The notes: generated from the letters alone by a model not told the origin. A stretch of 64,000 nucleotides of DNA from Phoenix dactylifera (GCF_009389715.1 NC_052403.1:12951174-13015173); one strand, 5' to 3'; shown: positions 50,301 to 62,800, counted from the stretch's first letter. Program-made: numbers and translations.

Positions 50301-51709
50301 ATTATCAAATCTAGATCTGAGTGGAGATCCACTCGAGTATGCCAAGTCTACTGTTCTACTGTCTACCTCTATAAAGCAGTAGACTTGACTACATTTGAGT
50401 GGATCTTTACTTAGATCTGATCAGGTCTAGATTGGATAAAAGAGGTCTCATCAATGATTCGAGCCTTTAGATGTCATGCTTGTACACCAATAATCATGTG
50501 ATTTGGAGATCCCTAATCTATATACTAAGTGGTCAAAAAATTGGATAGTTCAAATAACACAAAATGATACATGTTTTTTGACCACCTGATACATAGGCTA
50601 GGGATCTTCAAATTATATAATTTTTGGTATGTGAGCAACTACTAAATGTAGTCATCTGAAATTGCATATTTTGCAGCCTGTTAGAGTTGTCTTAGATTGA
50701 TGTTTAGCCATGATATTGAAAAGCTTTTGATAGGGTTTTTCCCAAGCTTGAAGTGGACTAGTGTCAGATACTACCCTCTACCCCTGGTTAAACTTAAAGG
50801 TATTATCTTTGAATCTTAACCCAGATGGATAATCAGTTTGAAAAAATCTCTAACAATTGTTTGATAATTTTGTGTTTAATCTTATTCAAGATATGTTATC
50901 AGTTTGTCTTTGAGATTAAAAGCATATCTTCTATAAGTCTTTTACTAATTTTGTGTTTAGTCAGTAACCAGATTAGTCTTAGGGATACTAACTTTTCTAA
51001 GCTCTCCTATAATTTGTCATTTTCTCCTCCAAAAGACCTACATTAACCTCTCAAAATTCAAGAAAGATCCTGGACTCTCGAGCCCTAGACTATGAACTAA
51101 TTCCTCGCTTTCCCCTCATCTTCTACTTGCATTACAACCCAAGCAATGCCTGCTTAGCCCCCTCATAAATACTTCTCCACACACAAAGTTTTCCTAATCC
51201 CTGCCCACAACCCTACTCAATCCACAAATTTCACCAAAATTTCTATCTTCCTAGCTCATTTTCACCCAAATTTCAGATCCGATTTCAGCTTTTCCTAAAC
51301 CAAACCCATGAAGAACTTCAGCATCATGTCCCAATTTTAAGTAGTGGAACACATAATGTTTAATAGCTTTAGAAGAATCGCCTAAGACAGGTTGCTCATC
51401 ACAGGTATTCTCTCGGAGAGTTGGAGTAGATAAAGACCAACAGCTTCATCACAGGTATGCTCCAGAAATTTAAATGGAATGAATTCGGGCTTCTCTAAAG
51501 CTTAGACATAGCTGCAAACATACGAACCACTCTTTCTTTCTCTATCCCTGAATCAGAAGACATAAGAAAGCGAGAGGGAGAAAAGAAGAAGAGAGGGAAG
51601 GGTCTCATACAGTGATACAGAAGCCGGTGTGGATCATGAAGAGCTCCATCGCGGCTCCACACAGCGCCGATACCGCCGCGATCTTCAGGTACCAATCTGC
51701 AAATTTCAT
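47398..51709 (-). CDS. Small single-span membrane protein, two exons (51709..51619, 47522..47398)
   Basis: Exon 1 begins MKFADWYLKIAAVSALCGAA and continues to IHTGF plus one base, with donor T|GTATCACTG at 51618. Exon 2 follows the acceptor CATTTTTTACAG (47523), completes a Tyr codon and reads DKVTVLESEKRAWESSPEAQ, then AIKDALNPWRKLDEEAKRPS and stop (47400-47398). The total is 71 residues. Residues about 8-29 are hydrophobic with small residues (one membrane span); the C-terminal 40 are charged and helical. I believe this is a small conserved plant protein of unknown role, but I cannot name it. Perfect phase across the join, and protein-like sequence on both sides, make the model strong although the intron is 4.1 kb. 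Organelle or ER location cannot be told from sequence. Confidence 0.85.
48824..49013 (+). repeat. 95 bp tandem duplication carrying a splice-acceptor-like site
   Basis: Units 48824-48918 and 48919-49013 differ at only a few bases. Each holds a pyrimidine tract and TGCTCACAG followed by AAAGATTTCTTCA and AAGCACAAGTAGAAAG. In one frame the segment after the AG reads RFLHEAQVERL in both units. Confidence 0.9.
48960..49330 (+). pseudogene. Possible fragment of an unknown coding gene
   Basis: Two overlapping frames carry protein-like sequence: one with RFLHEAQVERLCLQNIGD and SVRLESLMMG, the other with HSKQKTNMHRLDPLRKVAFN and then DIMNIKELIQALFNCFGPLLPG. A frame shift near 49110 would join them. 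I do not recognise the protein. It lies inside the intron of the 71-residue gene on the opposite strand. It could equally be chance open frame. Confidence 0.28.
49331..49552. other. Intron sequence; nothing recognised
   Basis: T-rich sequence within the long intron of the minus-strand 71-residue gene. Confidence 0.5.
49553..49700 (+). mobile_element. Short tRNA-derived SINE
   Basis: A-box-like TGGCCCAATGG (49562-49572) and a good B box GGTTCGACTC (49606-49615) are spaced as in tRNA genes. They are followed by about 70 bases of body, a CTCCCTCTCTTTC stretch and twelve A residues near 49688-49699. No clear target duplication was found. It is a different family from the SINE at 44583. Confidence 0.7.
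50278..50462. repeat. Foldback (inverted repeat) element A
   Basis: Arms 50278-50353 and 50375-50462 are imperfect reverse complements separated by a loop of about 21 bases. Shared words include GAGACCTC, ATCTAGA, GATCCACTC and CAAGTCTACTG. Transcribed RNA would form a long hairpin. It is probably a MITE, but no target duplication was identified. Confidence 0.75.
50481..50633. repeat. Foldback (inverted repeat) element B
   Basis: Arms 50481-50540 and 50574-50633 are 60 bases each and pair at roughly three quarters of positions, with perfect runs such as GTGGTCAAAAAA and AGATCCCTA. The loop is 33 bases. It begins about 18 bases after element A. Confidence 0.8.
50634..51600. other. Intron sequence near exon 1 of the 71-residue gene
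   Basis: No gene or delimited repeat. A short near-duplicated phrase around CATCACAGGTAT(T/G)CTC occurs at about 51400 and 51449. Confidence 0.4.
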
Positions 51710-52000
51710 CTCAAATGGGTGCTCGCAACGCTGTTAGGCAGGCTGGTTTCGAAGTGGAAGAACGCCCTCCGTCGCTGCCTCTTCTTTCCCACAGAATTCT
51801 TCTATTTTAACGTCTCCCCACCCTCCACAACCGCTCCCCGCCGAGCAGTTCCGGCGACCCGGCGGTGAAGATTCTTACAGCGCTGCCGCTCGTGGCGGAG
51901 GCCGGCAGAGTGGAGGGCCGGGAGGGGATAAAAAGGCGCCGACGATGTTCTACGACGGGGTTCGGTTGGCGGAGGAGGCACAGAATGGCCCGGACGCCGA
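51710..52000 (-). promoter_or_regulatory. GC-rich 5' leader and promoter of the 71-residue gene
   Basis: A CpG-rich block directly upstream of the minus-strand ATG at 51709, with no in-frame continuation needed. An A/T-rich box on the opposite strand (GGGATAAAAAGG, about 51926-51937) is a weak TATA candidate. Plus-strand open frames here are shadows. Confidence 0.45.
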
Positions 52001-52017
52001 TCTTTTTAGTCCCATGC

Positions 52018-52046
52018 GAATTTATTTATTTATTTATTTATTTTTT
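52018..52046. repeat. (ATTT)n microsatellite
   Basis: About six TTTA units ending in a T run. Confidence 0.9.
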
Positions 52047-54300
52047 CTAAAGCGGGCGTTTCATATAACACAGGTACGAATACATTCAATCAAATCGGAA
52101 AACAAAATGTCCCGAAAAACTCCGGACATCCTTTTTTCTGAGTGGCTCGCTACATATGCCGCCACCCAGTCGATCGTCTCATGCGAATTTATTGCAAAAT
52201 TGGAACTTACTAAAAGTAGATTTTGTTGTCTATCTTGCACCGACCTTACAAATGTAATGTTTCGAAACTATGTTAGACTTTACCATGCATCCACATCATA
52301 CCATCTTAGGGAAAGCTGCAATATTGTTATATTCTTAAATTATACATATTATGATACGCAGAGATTAAATTGCTTATCACACTATTAGAGGGAGATACTT
52401 TAGTTGATGGCTTTATGTTGATGCTAGAATCCACTCATTTTTACATGGTTGCTGGCGGATTATACGCGCACTGCTTTATATTAAGATTTTATAAATTTAC
52501 AGACAAGTTAATAGTGCAGTAGATTGGACCACGAACAAAATGGCTAATTATACTAAATCTACAATATAAATTTTTTTAGTGCATGTACCACATCAATTTT
52601 TACATATTTTATTTTTTAATTTACAAATATATATATGCTTATATTAATTAATTAATTCATCCTTTTAGAAAAATTTCAATATGGTTTCCCCACTCATCAT
52701 TTCATTGTATCTTGTCCCTCCATCCGGTCCCCGATGACAGTGTTGATAGCTATTTACAAGTAATCAAAATGCCTCCACTGCTGTCATCTTTTTCTCTTTG
52801 TCTTTCTTATTTTCTTTTTTTCTATTATTCTTTTTTCAGTGGGTGGGAAGAGAGGAAAGAGAAGATTGGGCTTAATAGAGTGGGGGAAGAGAAAAAAAGT
52901 TATGATTAAAAATCCCAGAGAATAATGTGAAGGAGGAACATTGGATATGTGGGATACTTAATATAAAGGGAAAGCTTGCATCAAGAAAGGACTGAGTTTG
53001 GTGGAGTGGGATGAGATTAAAAAGTTAGAATTTTAAATTTTAAAGAATTAATATTAAAGAAGCCTACTAGATTTTGAGGTAATTGAGGAGAATGACAAGA
53101 TGGTCTAAGAACTATTTTTATTTTTTGTTTGGAATAAATTCTATTCCTTTGAATGTTTCAAAGCTTCCATACCATTTTTTTTTCTTATATAATCCAATTT
53201 TAATGTTGGATCAAAATAAAATTTTCCTTCAGTTTTTCAAACATATTTTTCTCTATAAATAATATTGCTTCTAAATATATTCTAGAAATATTTTCTATAA
53301 GCATGAGATTTGTTATCACCCAGTCTTCTCAATTCAACTTTGATATCGTAATTAAAAGAATCAAAGTTAGTCATATGATATCGTAATTAAAAGCACTTAT
53401 TTATTTGAACAATAAATCATTATTTCATAAGTTGTCTCCACTTAGATTATTGAATTAAAAATCCATTTTTATACAGCTATTAGAAAACTAAAATTTTAAA
53501 GTTAAATAGTTTTGAAAGACAAAATAGATGATAAATTTGGCTTGTGCGAAAACTTTAATTTTTGGATATGAAGTATTTGGATTTAAAATTAGATTTTGTT
53601 TTAGTCCATGAACCATTAGTTCTCAAATTATTTTAATGCAAGTGTGTTAATTTAGAAAGTAGACATCATGAGGAAATTAAAGGCTTCATGTTTAGAAAAT
53701 ATAATACTTCCTATTTTCTTATTCATCTACTTCCTCATCACTATGGTATTTAGTCATATTTGTTCTTTTTATTTTATGCTTGTCTACATATATGTCTATA
53801 TTTAATATTTCAATCATAAAAGAGCGTCTATGAGATGCTTAAGATCTATACATTACTTGCTTTATGATTTAAGTTTTTGTTTTCTTAATAGCTGCAAGTT
53901 ATTTTCGGTTTCATGCTGTTTTCTCAGAGGAGTTACTATAAAGAGAGATTTGAAAATAGAAAAAATTTATTATAAAATTATGTTAGATAGCATTCAAGAA
54001 GAAAATATACACAATTTTATAAATTACAATATTTTAATCATTTAATTTTTTATATTAATTATTTTATTTTGGATATAAAAATACAAAATTTTTCATGCAA
54101 TAGAAATCTCGATTTTTTTTTATAAACAGTTTCTTGAGAGTGCTGATCGATCAAGTTGGTAAAGTCACTGGATACAAGCAACTTGATTTTGATTTTTTTT
54201 TCTCTCTAAAATGATCTATTTGATGACTAGTTAATAAATCAAAATAATTCTTTGTCCCTATAATTTTCTTAATCTAAATTATTTGATGCCTTTGGGGAGA
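52047..54300. other. AT-rich intergenic region
   Basis: No gene supported. A repeated phrase, TGATATCGTAATTAAAAG, occurs at about 53340 and 53377. T and A runs are common. Confidence 0.45.
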
Positions 54301-54318
54301 CTCATGTGGGTCTCTTCC

Positions 54319-54380
54319 TGGGCCAGAGTTTGAAACCCAACCCATCTCCTATAGTAGTGCAGTCAAACCCTCAAAACCCT
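54319..54380 (+). promoter_or_regulatory. Site II motif and two telo-boxes upstream of the PPR gene
   Basis: TGGGCC (54319-54324) is a site II element, and AAACCCT telo-boxes lie at 54365-54371 and 54374-54380, about 100-160 bases before the start codon. In plants this pairing is typical of nuclear genes for ribosomal and organelle gene-expression proteins, fitting a mitochondrial PPR protein. Confidence 0.6.
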
Positions 54381-54481
54381 CAGCTTTTTCTCTTTTCCTC
54401 GCAGGCGGCCTCCACCGCCCGCCTCTCAAGCGAAACCAGTTGAGAGGAGGAAGGCAAACACCTCACTCTCTCTCTTCCGCC

Positions 54482-57400
54482 ATGAATCTCCTGCGGAGCT
54501 TCTCCGGTAAATTCTTTCCCCAATCCGAAATCCAAAACCCCAATACCCTCCCATCTCCTTCTCCTCAATCCGCTCATGAAAATCTCTTTTTTGATAAAAA
54601 AACAGCCCAAAATCGCCGCTCCCTGGCTATCTTCAAGCACACCTCCCGGACCTTCTCGGTGGAAACGGCGGAGTACGCAAAGAGGAACTACGCCAGCAAT
54701 ATCTCCGAGTACAACACCGTCATCGGCTCCCTCATCGCTCAGCGAAGGCAAAGCTCCCACCTTTCTTGCCCCTTTCCTCTTATTGGCCTTCTGATCTCAT
54801 TTGTAATGGGTTTTGGGAATGTGGGCTTCAGGAATTTCTTGCTGAGGGATGTGTATGATGACATGATGCTTGATGGCGTCCAGCCAGTGCGCGACACCTT
54901 CCACTCCCTCATTGTGGGCTCCATGAAGGGAAGCCGGCTCCAGGATGCCTTCTTCTTCCGTGATGAGATGAAAGCCATGGGCTTGCCCCCCGACGTCGGT
55001 TCTTCTGTCCTTGTTGCTCTTTTCATCTTTTATTGTACTATGTATTCCGTTTATAGTTGTGGCATTGGTTGCAATTGATCTTAAAGCTTGTAACTTTGGA
55101 AGTTTTTAGAGTCAGTCTTGGATGGAATGGAGTTGAAGCCTTTTAGTGTTGCAGGTTAATCTGTACAACTTCTTGATATCGACCTGTGGGAAATGCAAGA
55201 ATTCCGATGCGGCAATAAAAGTAGGTTTTTGTTTCTTGATATCTTTTTGATTTTGTTTGCTTAGCAATATTTGAATTTGATCTGGAAATATTTGGTGGGC
55301 GCAGTGATCTTAATGCTCTTTTATCACCTTATACATCTTTATTGGATGGTTGAATTTTTGTTTTGTTTTGTTTTCTTTTTCCTCCTCTTAATACAAAGCT
55401 TTTGGAAGAAATGAAGAGGCACGGTGTGAAGTTGAAAGGAGAGACCTACATTTGTCTCCTCAATGCTTGTGCAGCGACTGGCCGTACAGATCAAGTGTAT
55501 GTTGTATTGGTGATAGGATACCACTTAGTCTTATATTTAATTCTGTGAATATTATTGTCTGTTTGAAATTTGTTTGTCTGTTTTATGGATGGGAATTCTT
55601 AGAACCTTGCATGCAGAGTTTCTCGCTACCTGGTTCTTATGTGAATGTGGATTTTATGGTTGTCAATATAAGCAAGCAATGAAATTGAAGAATACACTTG
55701 CTAAAGCATAATATCTCTACAGTAGTGACTGTATAGTTCAGTGTTTAAGTGTTATTATAGAACTTTGCAGTTTTTGCATTTAGTCTCTGCCAAGCTGCAG
55801 GTTGCTTCAAAATAATAGTTTCCACCAATGATTTTTGAGGGAACAATTATGTGGTAGTTTTCTATGGGTTGGAACAATGGGCAACTCTACCTTTTTTTTC
55901 CTTGTTTACATAGAATGATATACGTGATGATTTGTGGAAACTGCTCAATCTATTCATCTAAATATATTTAAGATTGATTGATCATTAAGATGTATCAATT
56001 TACGTAACAGCTATGCAATTGTTCGTGATATGACTGCTGCTGGTCTTGGATTAAACAAATTTTGCTATGCTGGACTTGTAGCTGCATTTAAAAACAAGTT
56101 GCCAATCACTGAGGAGACTACTACAAAAGTATGTGATGCATGCTATTTTCCTCTTCTTCTTCGTCTTCTTCTTTAATGATATTTACTTCTACATTTTTTC
56201 TAAATATGTGCTATGATGAAAAGATTATCGAGCTTGTTAAGCAATCCAAGGGTTGGTCCTCGATTGAAGCTTCAAGTGACAGTGGACAGAATGTGATGAT
56301 GAATGTCTCTGAGGAGGAATTGTATAATATCCCAACTGCAGAATATGTGCACAGACGGGGATTTATCAACAGGCAGTTAACAGTTTATCATGTAGCTTTA
56401 CATGCCTGCGCAGATTTAAAGAGTAAAGAGGTATTATTTTTTTTTCTTCTCTTCTAACTGGAGTCCTGTTGTTGATTGATATTATGGATATGCGATCTAG
56501 CACGATAATGTTATTCTGCTGTATCTGAGCACAGTGCTGGGTTGTAAAAGGAAATGTTGTAGCAGTAACTAGTTTTTGTAAGTGTTGCCTCTTAAATGCT
56601 TTTCAGTGGCTTGTTTTTATATGTGTATAATGCACATGTATTTGAATGCGTATAGAAAAATGCATTTATTTCAAAAATAATTAACTCATTTTGATTAACC
56701 ATTGATGCGTGAACGAGCTATTATGCTGTCCTCCAACTAAGAGTTCTATAATTTGGATCTGGGGGTCTGTAGCTGAAGCATGTAAGAATGATACTTATGG
56801 TAATCAGAAAAGAACATGCTACATTAGATCCTAAGTAGAGGATGAATGCAATGTTCAAATTTTATTGGGGTGCTTTCTTGTCTCAAAGTGGTTGGTCCCA
56901 AATGCATGAATGAATTCAATAAAGTCAAATATGTGACTTTTAATATACTTAAGATTTAGTTTGTCCTTTATTTTTATGAACAATATTTTAGTAATGCAAA
57001 TGTATCCTATGCTGGCCCAAGTAGTTGGGAAATGGTTTGATGATTATGGTTATTTATCTGATATTGGAATGCAAATGCCATTTTTCCCCTTTTGAAAGTC
57101 ATGTCCATCATGAACTTGTTTCTAAGGAAGTATGATTGGCTGCTTTTTGTATTCTTTGCATTCTTGATCAGAAGAGTTCTGTTCAATGTCGAGATCTTAC
57201 TTCGTACTCTCCATTCAGATAATTACACAAACATGTTGAAGCTTAAAAATTGGATTTAGAAACATTTATATTTAGCTTGAGGTGTAAGGTATGGTGCTGC
57301 ATGCTTTAACTTCATCCTAATGCAAGATTTAGTTGTACTATGCTGGATGTTTGAACATAATTCTGGATCTGTAGCAGAAGCATTTGCAAAAGATGCTTGT

Positions 57401-59857
57401 GCCTAACAAAGAATGTGCATTCTGTGTTCATGATCTTTGTATTTTTCAGTCCTTTTGGAAATTTCAATGGATTAGCCTTCTTATTGGGCCAAAAAACTCA
57501 TTTGTATGGGGTCAAATTTGCATTAACCCATAGGTTTATAAAATGTTGAACCATTGATGCAGGGCCTTCAAGCTTTGACACCAACTTTGATGTAGAGAGA
57601 AAAGAGAGGGAGCAAGAAAAAGACGGGAAAGAGGAGATGTGGAACTCCTGGAATGCTAAAATAAGTGGAAATCCACCAATAATAAAGGATTTGTTTAAAT
57701 TCAAATTCGATGTTCAACTCTCCCTTCATTAAATAAAAGATGATTCTAGATGAGACTCACTAAAAGTCTAATAAACCTAAGACTATTCTTGGCCATTGAT
57801 TTGAAGGCTTAAGGAAGTTGCTTGGCTTTCCACTAATAACCTTATGGGTATTCCATGACCTAAAAAAATTGGTTCAAACTCCAAAACTCAAAAAAGTCCA
57901 ATAAAAAATCAGGTTAATTTCTTCTCGCACTCAAATTTGCAAGAGTGAATGTCTAACCATCCAGTGTTCTACATAAGTAAGCTGGGGAATCAGCCTGAGA
58001 CCAAACCCCTGACTCTTGGTGTTTTGACTATCAGCCTTGAGAATTGTTTAGTGTTCATATCTTATTTTCCATCTAGACTCAAATTTGCATAATTCTTGAT
58101 GTGCTTGAAATCTTATTCAATTACTACCTAAGGAAGCCGATCTTTATCCTTACTCATCATGAGGTTTATTTCATAACATAATCTTTGGGCTGATACTTAT
58201 GAGAACAAGATACAATTCACTGCTACTTGTTTTTGACCATGATTGCTACTCTTGAATCAAAATTACAGCCAATGTATTGCATCCACATGCTCACTGAACT
58301 CTAGGTAGACATCCTTTCCCTGACCTTGGGTGAGAGAGCTCTCAAAAGATCATTCTAGAAGCATGATGCAAAATTACCTTCTGTCCACATGTTAATAAGT
58401 GACATGGATAACGAGTATCAGATAGCCTTGTCATGTTGGTTTATTTTTATGCTCCAAGTCTTGCAGATGCTTGTGCATGGAGAAACTATCTATGTCTGAT
58501 ATTTAGTTCTAGGCTTGCTGCAAGAGCCATGCAGAAAGAAAATTCCTCGTTTGAGAAATAGCTGATTTTCTTTTTTTGCATTATGGTGTAGTTCTTCCAT
58601 TAATTTCTTTGCTAAATTTAAATATTTTACTGATTTTGAGGATTTGAACATCTTATTTTTCATAAGGAAAAACAAATTGTTAGTCATTTGCAACTCTCAT
58701 ATATGACTTTCAGGCTATTTGACTCCATCATGCTCACACACTAAAATGTATTCCCTTTGACATTCTAAACTATATCATCAATGTTATTCATTATGATTGT
58801 AAAGTTGGGGGTTTGACTTTCCTTAAAATTAGTTAAAGTAAAAAGAATAATTTTGAACTTATAATCATATTTTGATCAATGTACTTTTTTAATGTCCCAA
58901 GACTTACCCAAAGGTGGTTGGCTAGAAAGTTGGGCCCTTGACCTTAGTTAACTACCTAACCTCCCCAAAGCACATATTCTATGGGACTAAGCATGCCTGT
59001 GGGGGTCATTACATACTCTTCCTGTTTAAGCCTCGACGTTGTCGCTAAGGGAAGAACAAACACCATGACTGGCTCGTGGTTAGCCCCCAAAGAGCCCACA
59101 ATGCAGTGTTCTCTGGCCACTCATAGGTTGTGGGCTGGGTTCGCTTGTTACCGTTTATAACGACATAGGACCTTTGGGAGTTAGAAGGTTCTTAGATGGG
59201 GCCCTTGGCCTTGCTTAAATACCCAGGACCTCCCCAACGCATACCCTATGTGGGACTCAATACATGCTAGTGTGGGTCCATGCACTTTGTTGATCATTTA
59301 TTTGACTTCTTTTCTGGGTAACTTATTGTCATGTGTATACCTTTAAATGTTGATATATTTGTTAAGTAAACCCTCATCTTTGAAACATAGATTTTGATTG
59401 TAGCCAGTTGGATCTTGTTAACACAACTGACCAACATATGATAACATCCAGCTCGGATGTTGCCTTTTATTTTACTTTATTGTTAGGCTATAAATTAATA
59501 CTTCCCTGATTTAAGAGGATTAACTATTTGATCAGCAAAGACTTCTCTTAGCTTTTAATTCTTGTTTTTTTAGAATTGGTATTCATGAAACCATAGAATA
59601 TGGCTGATCATTGAACTTTTGGTTCTTAAGTTGAACTATACCTTGATATTACAAAAGAAAATAATTGTGAGAGCATGGATTCAGTGATTAGTGGACTCTA
59701 AAACTGTAGCTCATAAATTATCAATTCATGTATTGCAGCAAGAGTTGCTAACTAATTTCTGCTTTCTATTACTTTTGTAGACAATGGAGACACTTCTTGA
59801 AATGCTTAAAAGGGATGGCTATTCTTATGATGTATTCATTGTGATGCAAGCAATGCG
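54482..59857 (+). CDS. Pentatricopeptide-repeat protein, 5' part only (seven exons)
   Basis: Exons: 54482-54747, 54832-54994, 55155-55220, 55399-55496, 56011-56128, 56224-56430 and 59781-59857, all phase-consistent, giving 331 codons plus two bases. The leader MNLLRSFSGKFF... with RTFSVETAEYAKRNYASN looks mitochondrial. PPR-like helices follow: YNTVIGSLIAQRR|NFLLRDVYDDM, TFHSLIVGSMKGSRLQDAFF, VNLYNFLISTCGKCKNSDAA, TYICLLNACAATGRTDQVYA. Then come ELVKQSKGWSS and EEELYNIPTAEYVHRR. From memory this resembles Arabidopsis At4g35850, a predicted mitochondrial PPR protein of roughly 440 residues. PPR proteins bind organelle RNA; a specific target is unknown. Intron 1 has a GC donor. The gene continues past the right edge: the last exon ends CG|GTATTT in phase 2 and no following exon is visible. 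An upstream in-frame ATG at 54440 is less likely, since the leader starts well at 54482. Confidence 0.9.
58893..59281. mobile_element. TRIM-like element with diverged direct repeats, in PPR intron 6
   Basis: Two diverged direct repeats of about 110-120 bases (58893-59013 and about 59161-59281) share GGGCCCTTG(A/G)CCTT, the word ACCTCCCCAA and GGGACT(A/C)A. The first starts TGTCCCAAG and ends GTCATTACA. About 150 bases of GC-richer, non-coding sequence lie between them. Size and layout match an old TRIM, but the right repeat's ends, a primer site and a target duplication are not clear. Confidence 0.5.
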
Positions 59858-62800
59858 GTATTTTTCGTCAATATGCCTTATTTGGAAGAGTTAATTCTGG
59901 CTTGTAGATTTATATATTCTTATCAAGTATCCTGCAATGCACTTAATGGTTAAACTTATACTCATGCTGCACTTTGTTGTGGTGTATTAGATGTAATTCA
60001 TTCAGAAATACATTCAGTTGATGCGATGTTTCATTTCCTCATATAGTGTTCTTTTAGCAACTTCCTTAGATATGATGGAGTGTTAATGGTTTTTTGTTAT
60101 ATAGAAAGTTAGTTCCTGGTATGTAACCTTTTAAAATAGTCAGTGTTTTGACTTAAGGAGCAATAGAGACATGAGAACTATGTACTCAAATTTACTTGTA
60201 GCAACATGGTTCATGTTTGTATATGTTGTGGCTATATTGAAGGTTTATAAAGTTGCTTGTTAGTATGCATGCAAAAAAATGGTGGGGTTTGGCCTTTGAA
60301 TGAGAATGCCGTGATGGATTTATATTTTGTGTTCTTTATGCCTAATGATATTATTGGCTTGACGATGTTAATGTTAGCTTGGAGTAACATTTGGTCCATC
60401 GTAGGTGGTGTTTTTCTTTAGATGGTTGTGGTTAAAAAGATAAATACTGTCAATGTGCTCCAACAAGTCTGTCAAGGAAACATGGTCGAGTCTGACCATT
60501 TACATGATGTCAGTAGCAATGATGGGAAACCTCTTTTTCATTTATCCATTTATCTGGAAGGTGTGAGATTATTTTCTCGTACAGTTTTGTGTGATATAGG
60601 ACTTTCACAAGAGGTATCTTTTTAACAATGCTTTAAAAGTTTTTCTTCAGATGCCCATAACCTTTCACAGAAATCTCACTCCAAGCAAAATTTGAGGAAT
60701 TTATGGGAGCATAATCACTGAATTTTTTACAAGCATAGAAATTTTGGTCAGAAATCTGGTTGATCTTCCCTTCTAAAAAATTTAAGGGTTTTATTGTGGG
60801 CAAAAGGAAGTGAGATATGTAAATATTTGGTAGCAAAGTGATGGAAGAACTTGCTTTTGCATTTAATAGTGTTGGATATACTCACTTCATTAACTTTGAA
60901 AAGGGTGTACGATGATGGGATTGATCATTGCTTGACAATGTTAAAATTCAAATTTAAGATTTTCAAGTCTTATTTTTTAATATTTTATCCATATACGTTT
61001 TGTATTTTAACATGTATTAAAATAATAAAACTTTGATGGTTCCTTATCAGCATATAGAAAATAAAAATCATAAAATTCAATTTGAATATATGCCCCAACT
61101 AGGTTTTAAATTATTCAAAAGAGTTCACATGCATCAAAGAGGTAGAATCATACAGTACCTTAGTATTTAGATATCTTATTATAGATGGCACTTGCTCTAA
61201 AACGTGGTTTAAATTTTTGCCCAAAACTCCAAAATCAAAAGCGAAACATTTTGATTTTGCTTGCAACCGATTTGATCCTAGGATCAGGTTTGTAATTCCC
61301 TTCACTGCCAACTTATGGGGAGTCAAGTTCATTTATAAATGAGCTATTTGTGATAATCTTTTTGTCATTTCTTCTTTATTGCAATCTCAATAGCAATTTC
61401 TCTAGATTCAACTTAGACTTTCTTGGTGCCAAGAAATCTTAGTAGCACTATATTCAGAAAGAGTTTCAGAGCAAAAATAAAATTTTATGACATAGGCTGT
61501 CTATTTTTGAAACTGCATTTAGATTGTCTTGTTTTCAATTGTCATTAACAATAAAACGATACATTATACATATGATTTTTTAACATTATATTTCTTCTAA
61601 TTTTTTCTAAAATAATATTTTGACTATCTTATTGGTGCCATCAGAATGATATTTCAGTGCTCCCAAACACCATACATACACCTTAAAATGATGTCTAACT
61701 TTTTTTGACAGTTTATTACTCTTTATTATTTCTGAAGTTCTTGCTTTCTGTTCTTCTAACTGAGACTACCATAACTGAAGCTGCAACTACTGAAATTGCC
61801 AAAAACGAAATTCATTTTCCTACTTGAGATCAAAACCAGGTTTCAAATCTTGCGCACTAAAATATGAACTAAGGATGTTGCCAATTGGGATAACACATTT
61901 TGAAAATAGAATAAAACAAAAAAATAGATTCCTATTCCATGTTGGACTTAAGAAAATAGGGCAAGTCATGGTTTCTCAAGAAAATAAAAAAATCCTCATG
62001 CCCAGTTGGAATTATACAATCCTGTTTCGACATGTATGTCTTTGGAATTTTCATTCATTTTACATATAATCTGTTTTCTATATTATATGCAATGGTTGAA
62101 CATAAATTCTTCTACTGTTCAAATTTCAAAGCTTAAATTAATTCAGCATGAGTCATACAGAAAAGTGAACAAGTAGACACATGTATGAGTTATGAGCATA
62201 TCACATGTCTTTTTTTACAGTTCCTTGGAAAAGGAAAACCATCATAAGTTATTATAAGAAAATTCAACCTTAGTTTATGCAGTTTATTTCAGCACTTAAA
62301 AACATAACAAATATAAAAAATTGATATGATTTGAAGGAGAACAACGAGATGGCGTTTATTTCAGCACTTTAGTTTATGCAGTTTATTTCAGCAGTTTATT
62401 CAATAGTGTGCCAGTTTGTAGAAAGACACAACAACGAGAAAATAAAAGCTTGGTATCCTAACAATTAGCAAGATTGTAAAATATTGCAAGTAAACATCTT
62501 CAAAATTGATTTTGAGCATAAGATATTAACAAATTATGGATTGCCTAGGAATTAAGTATTAAATCCAAGGTTTTAAATCTTGCTTATGGACCCAGTAATG
62601 GTCAGAGATGGCGTTGGGAAGTTTCCATGGTGGTACAGTCTTGACACTCGGAATGGATTGGCGTCTCAGTGATTACTGGGATGCCATTATTCTTTTTTTC
62701 TTTGCTTCTTTCTTTTATGTTGCTTTTAATGATTGTTGTTTAAAGGGTTTCTAGGGTTTCTCAAAATTTAGGATTAGGGTAGGTTTTCCTAGTTGATGGT

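Noticed and set aside
57540-57960. Possible Copia LTR remnant (TTTGACACCAACTTTGATG and following sequence)
   Set aside because: Only a weak primer-site-like word; no ends, repeats or coding sequence.
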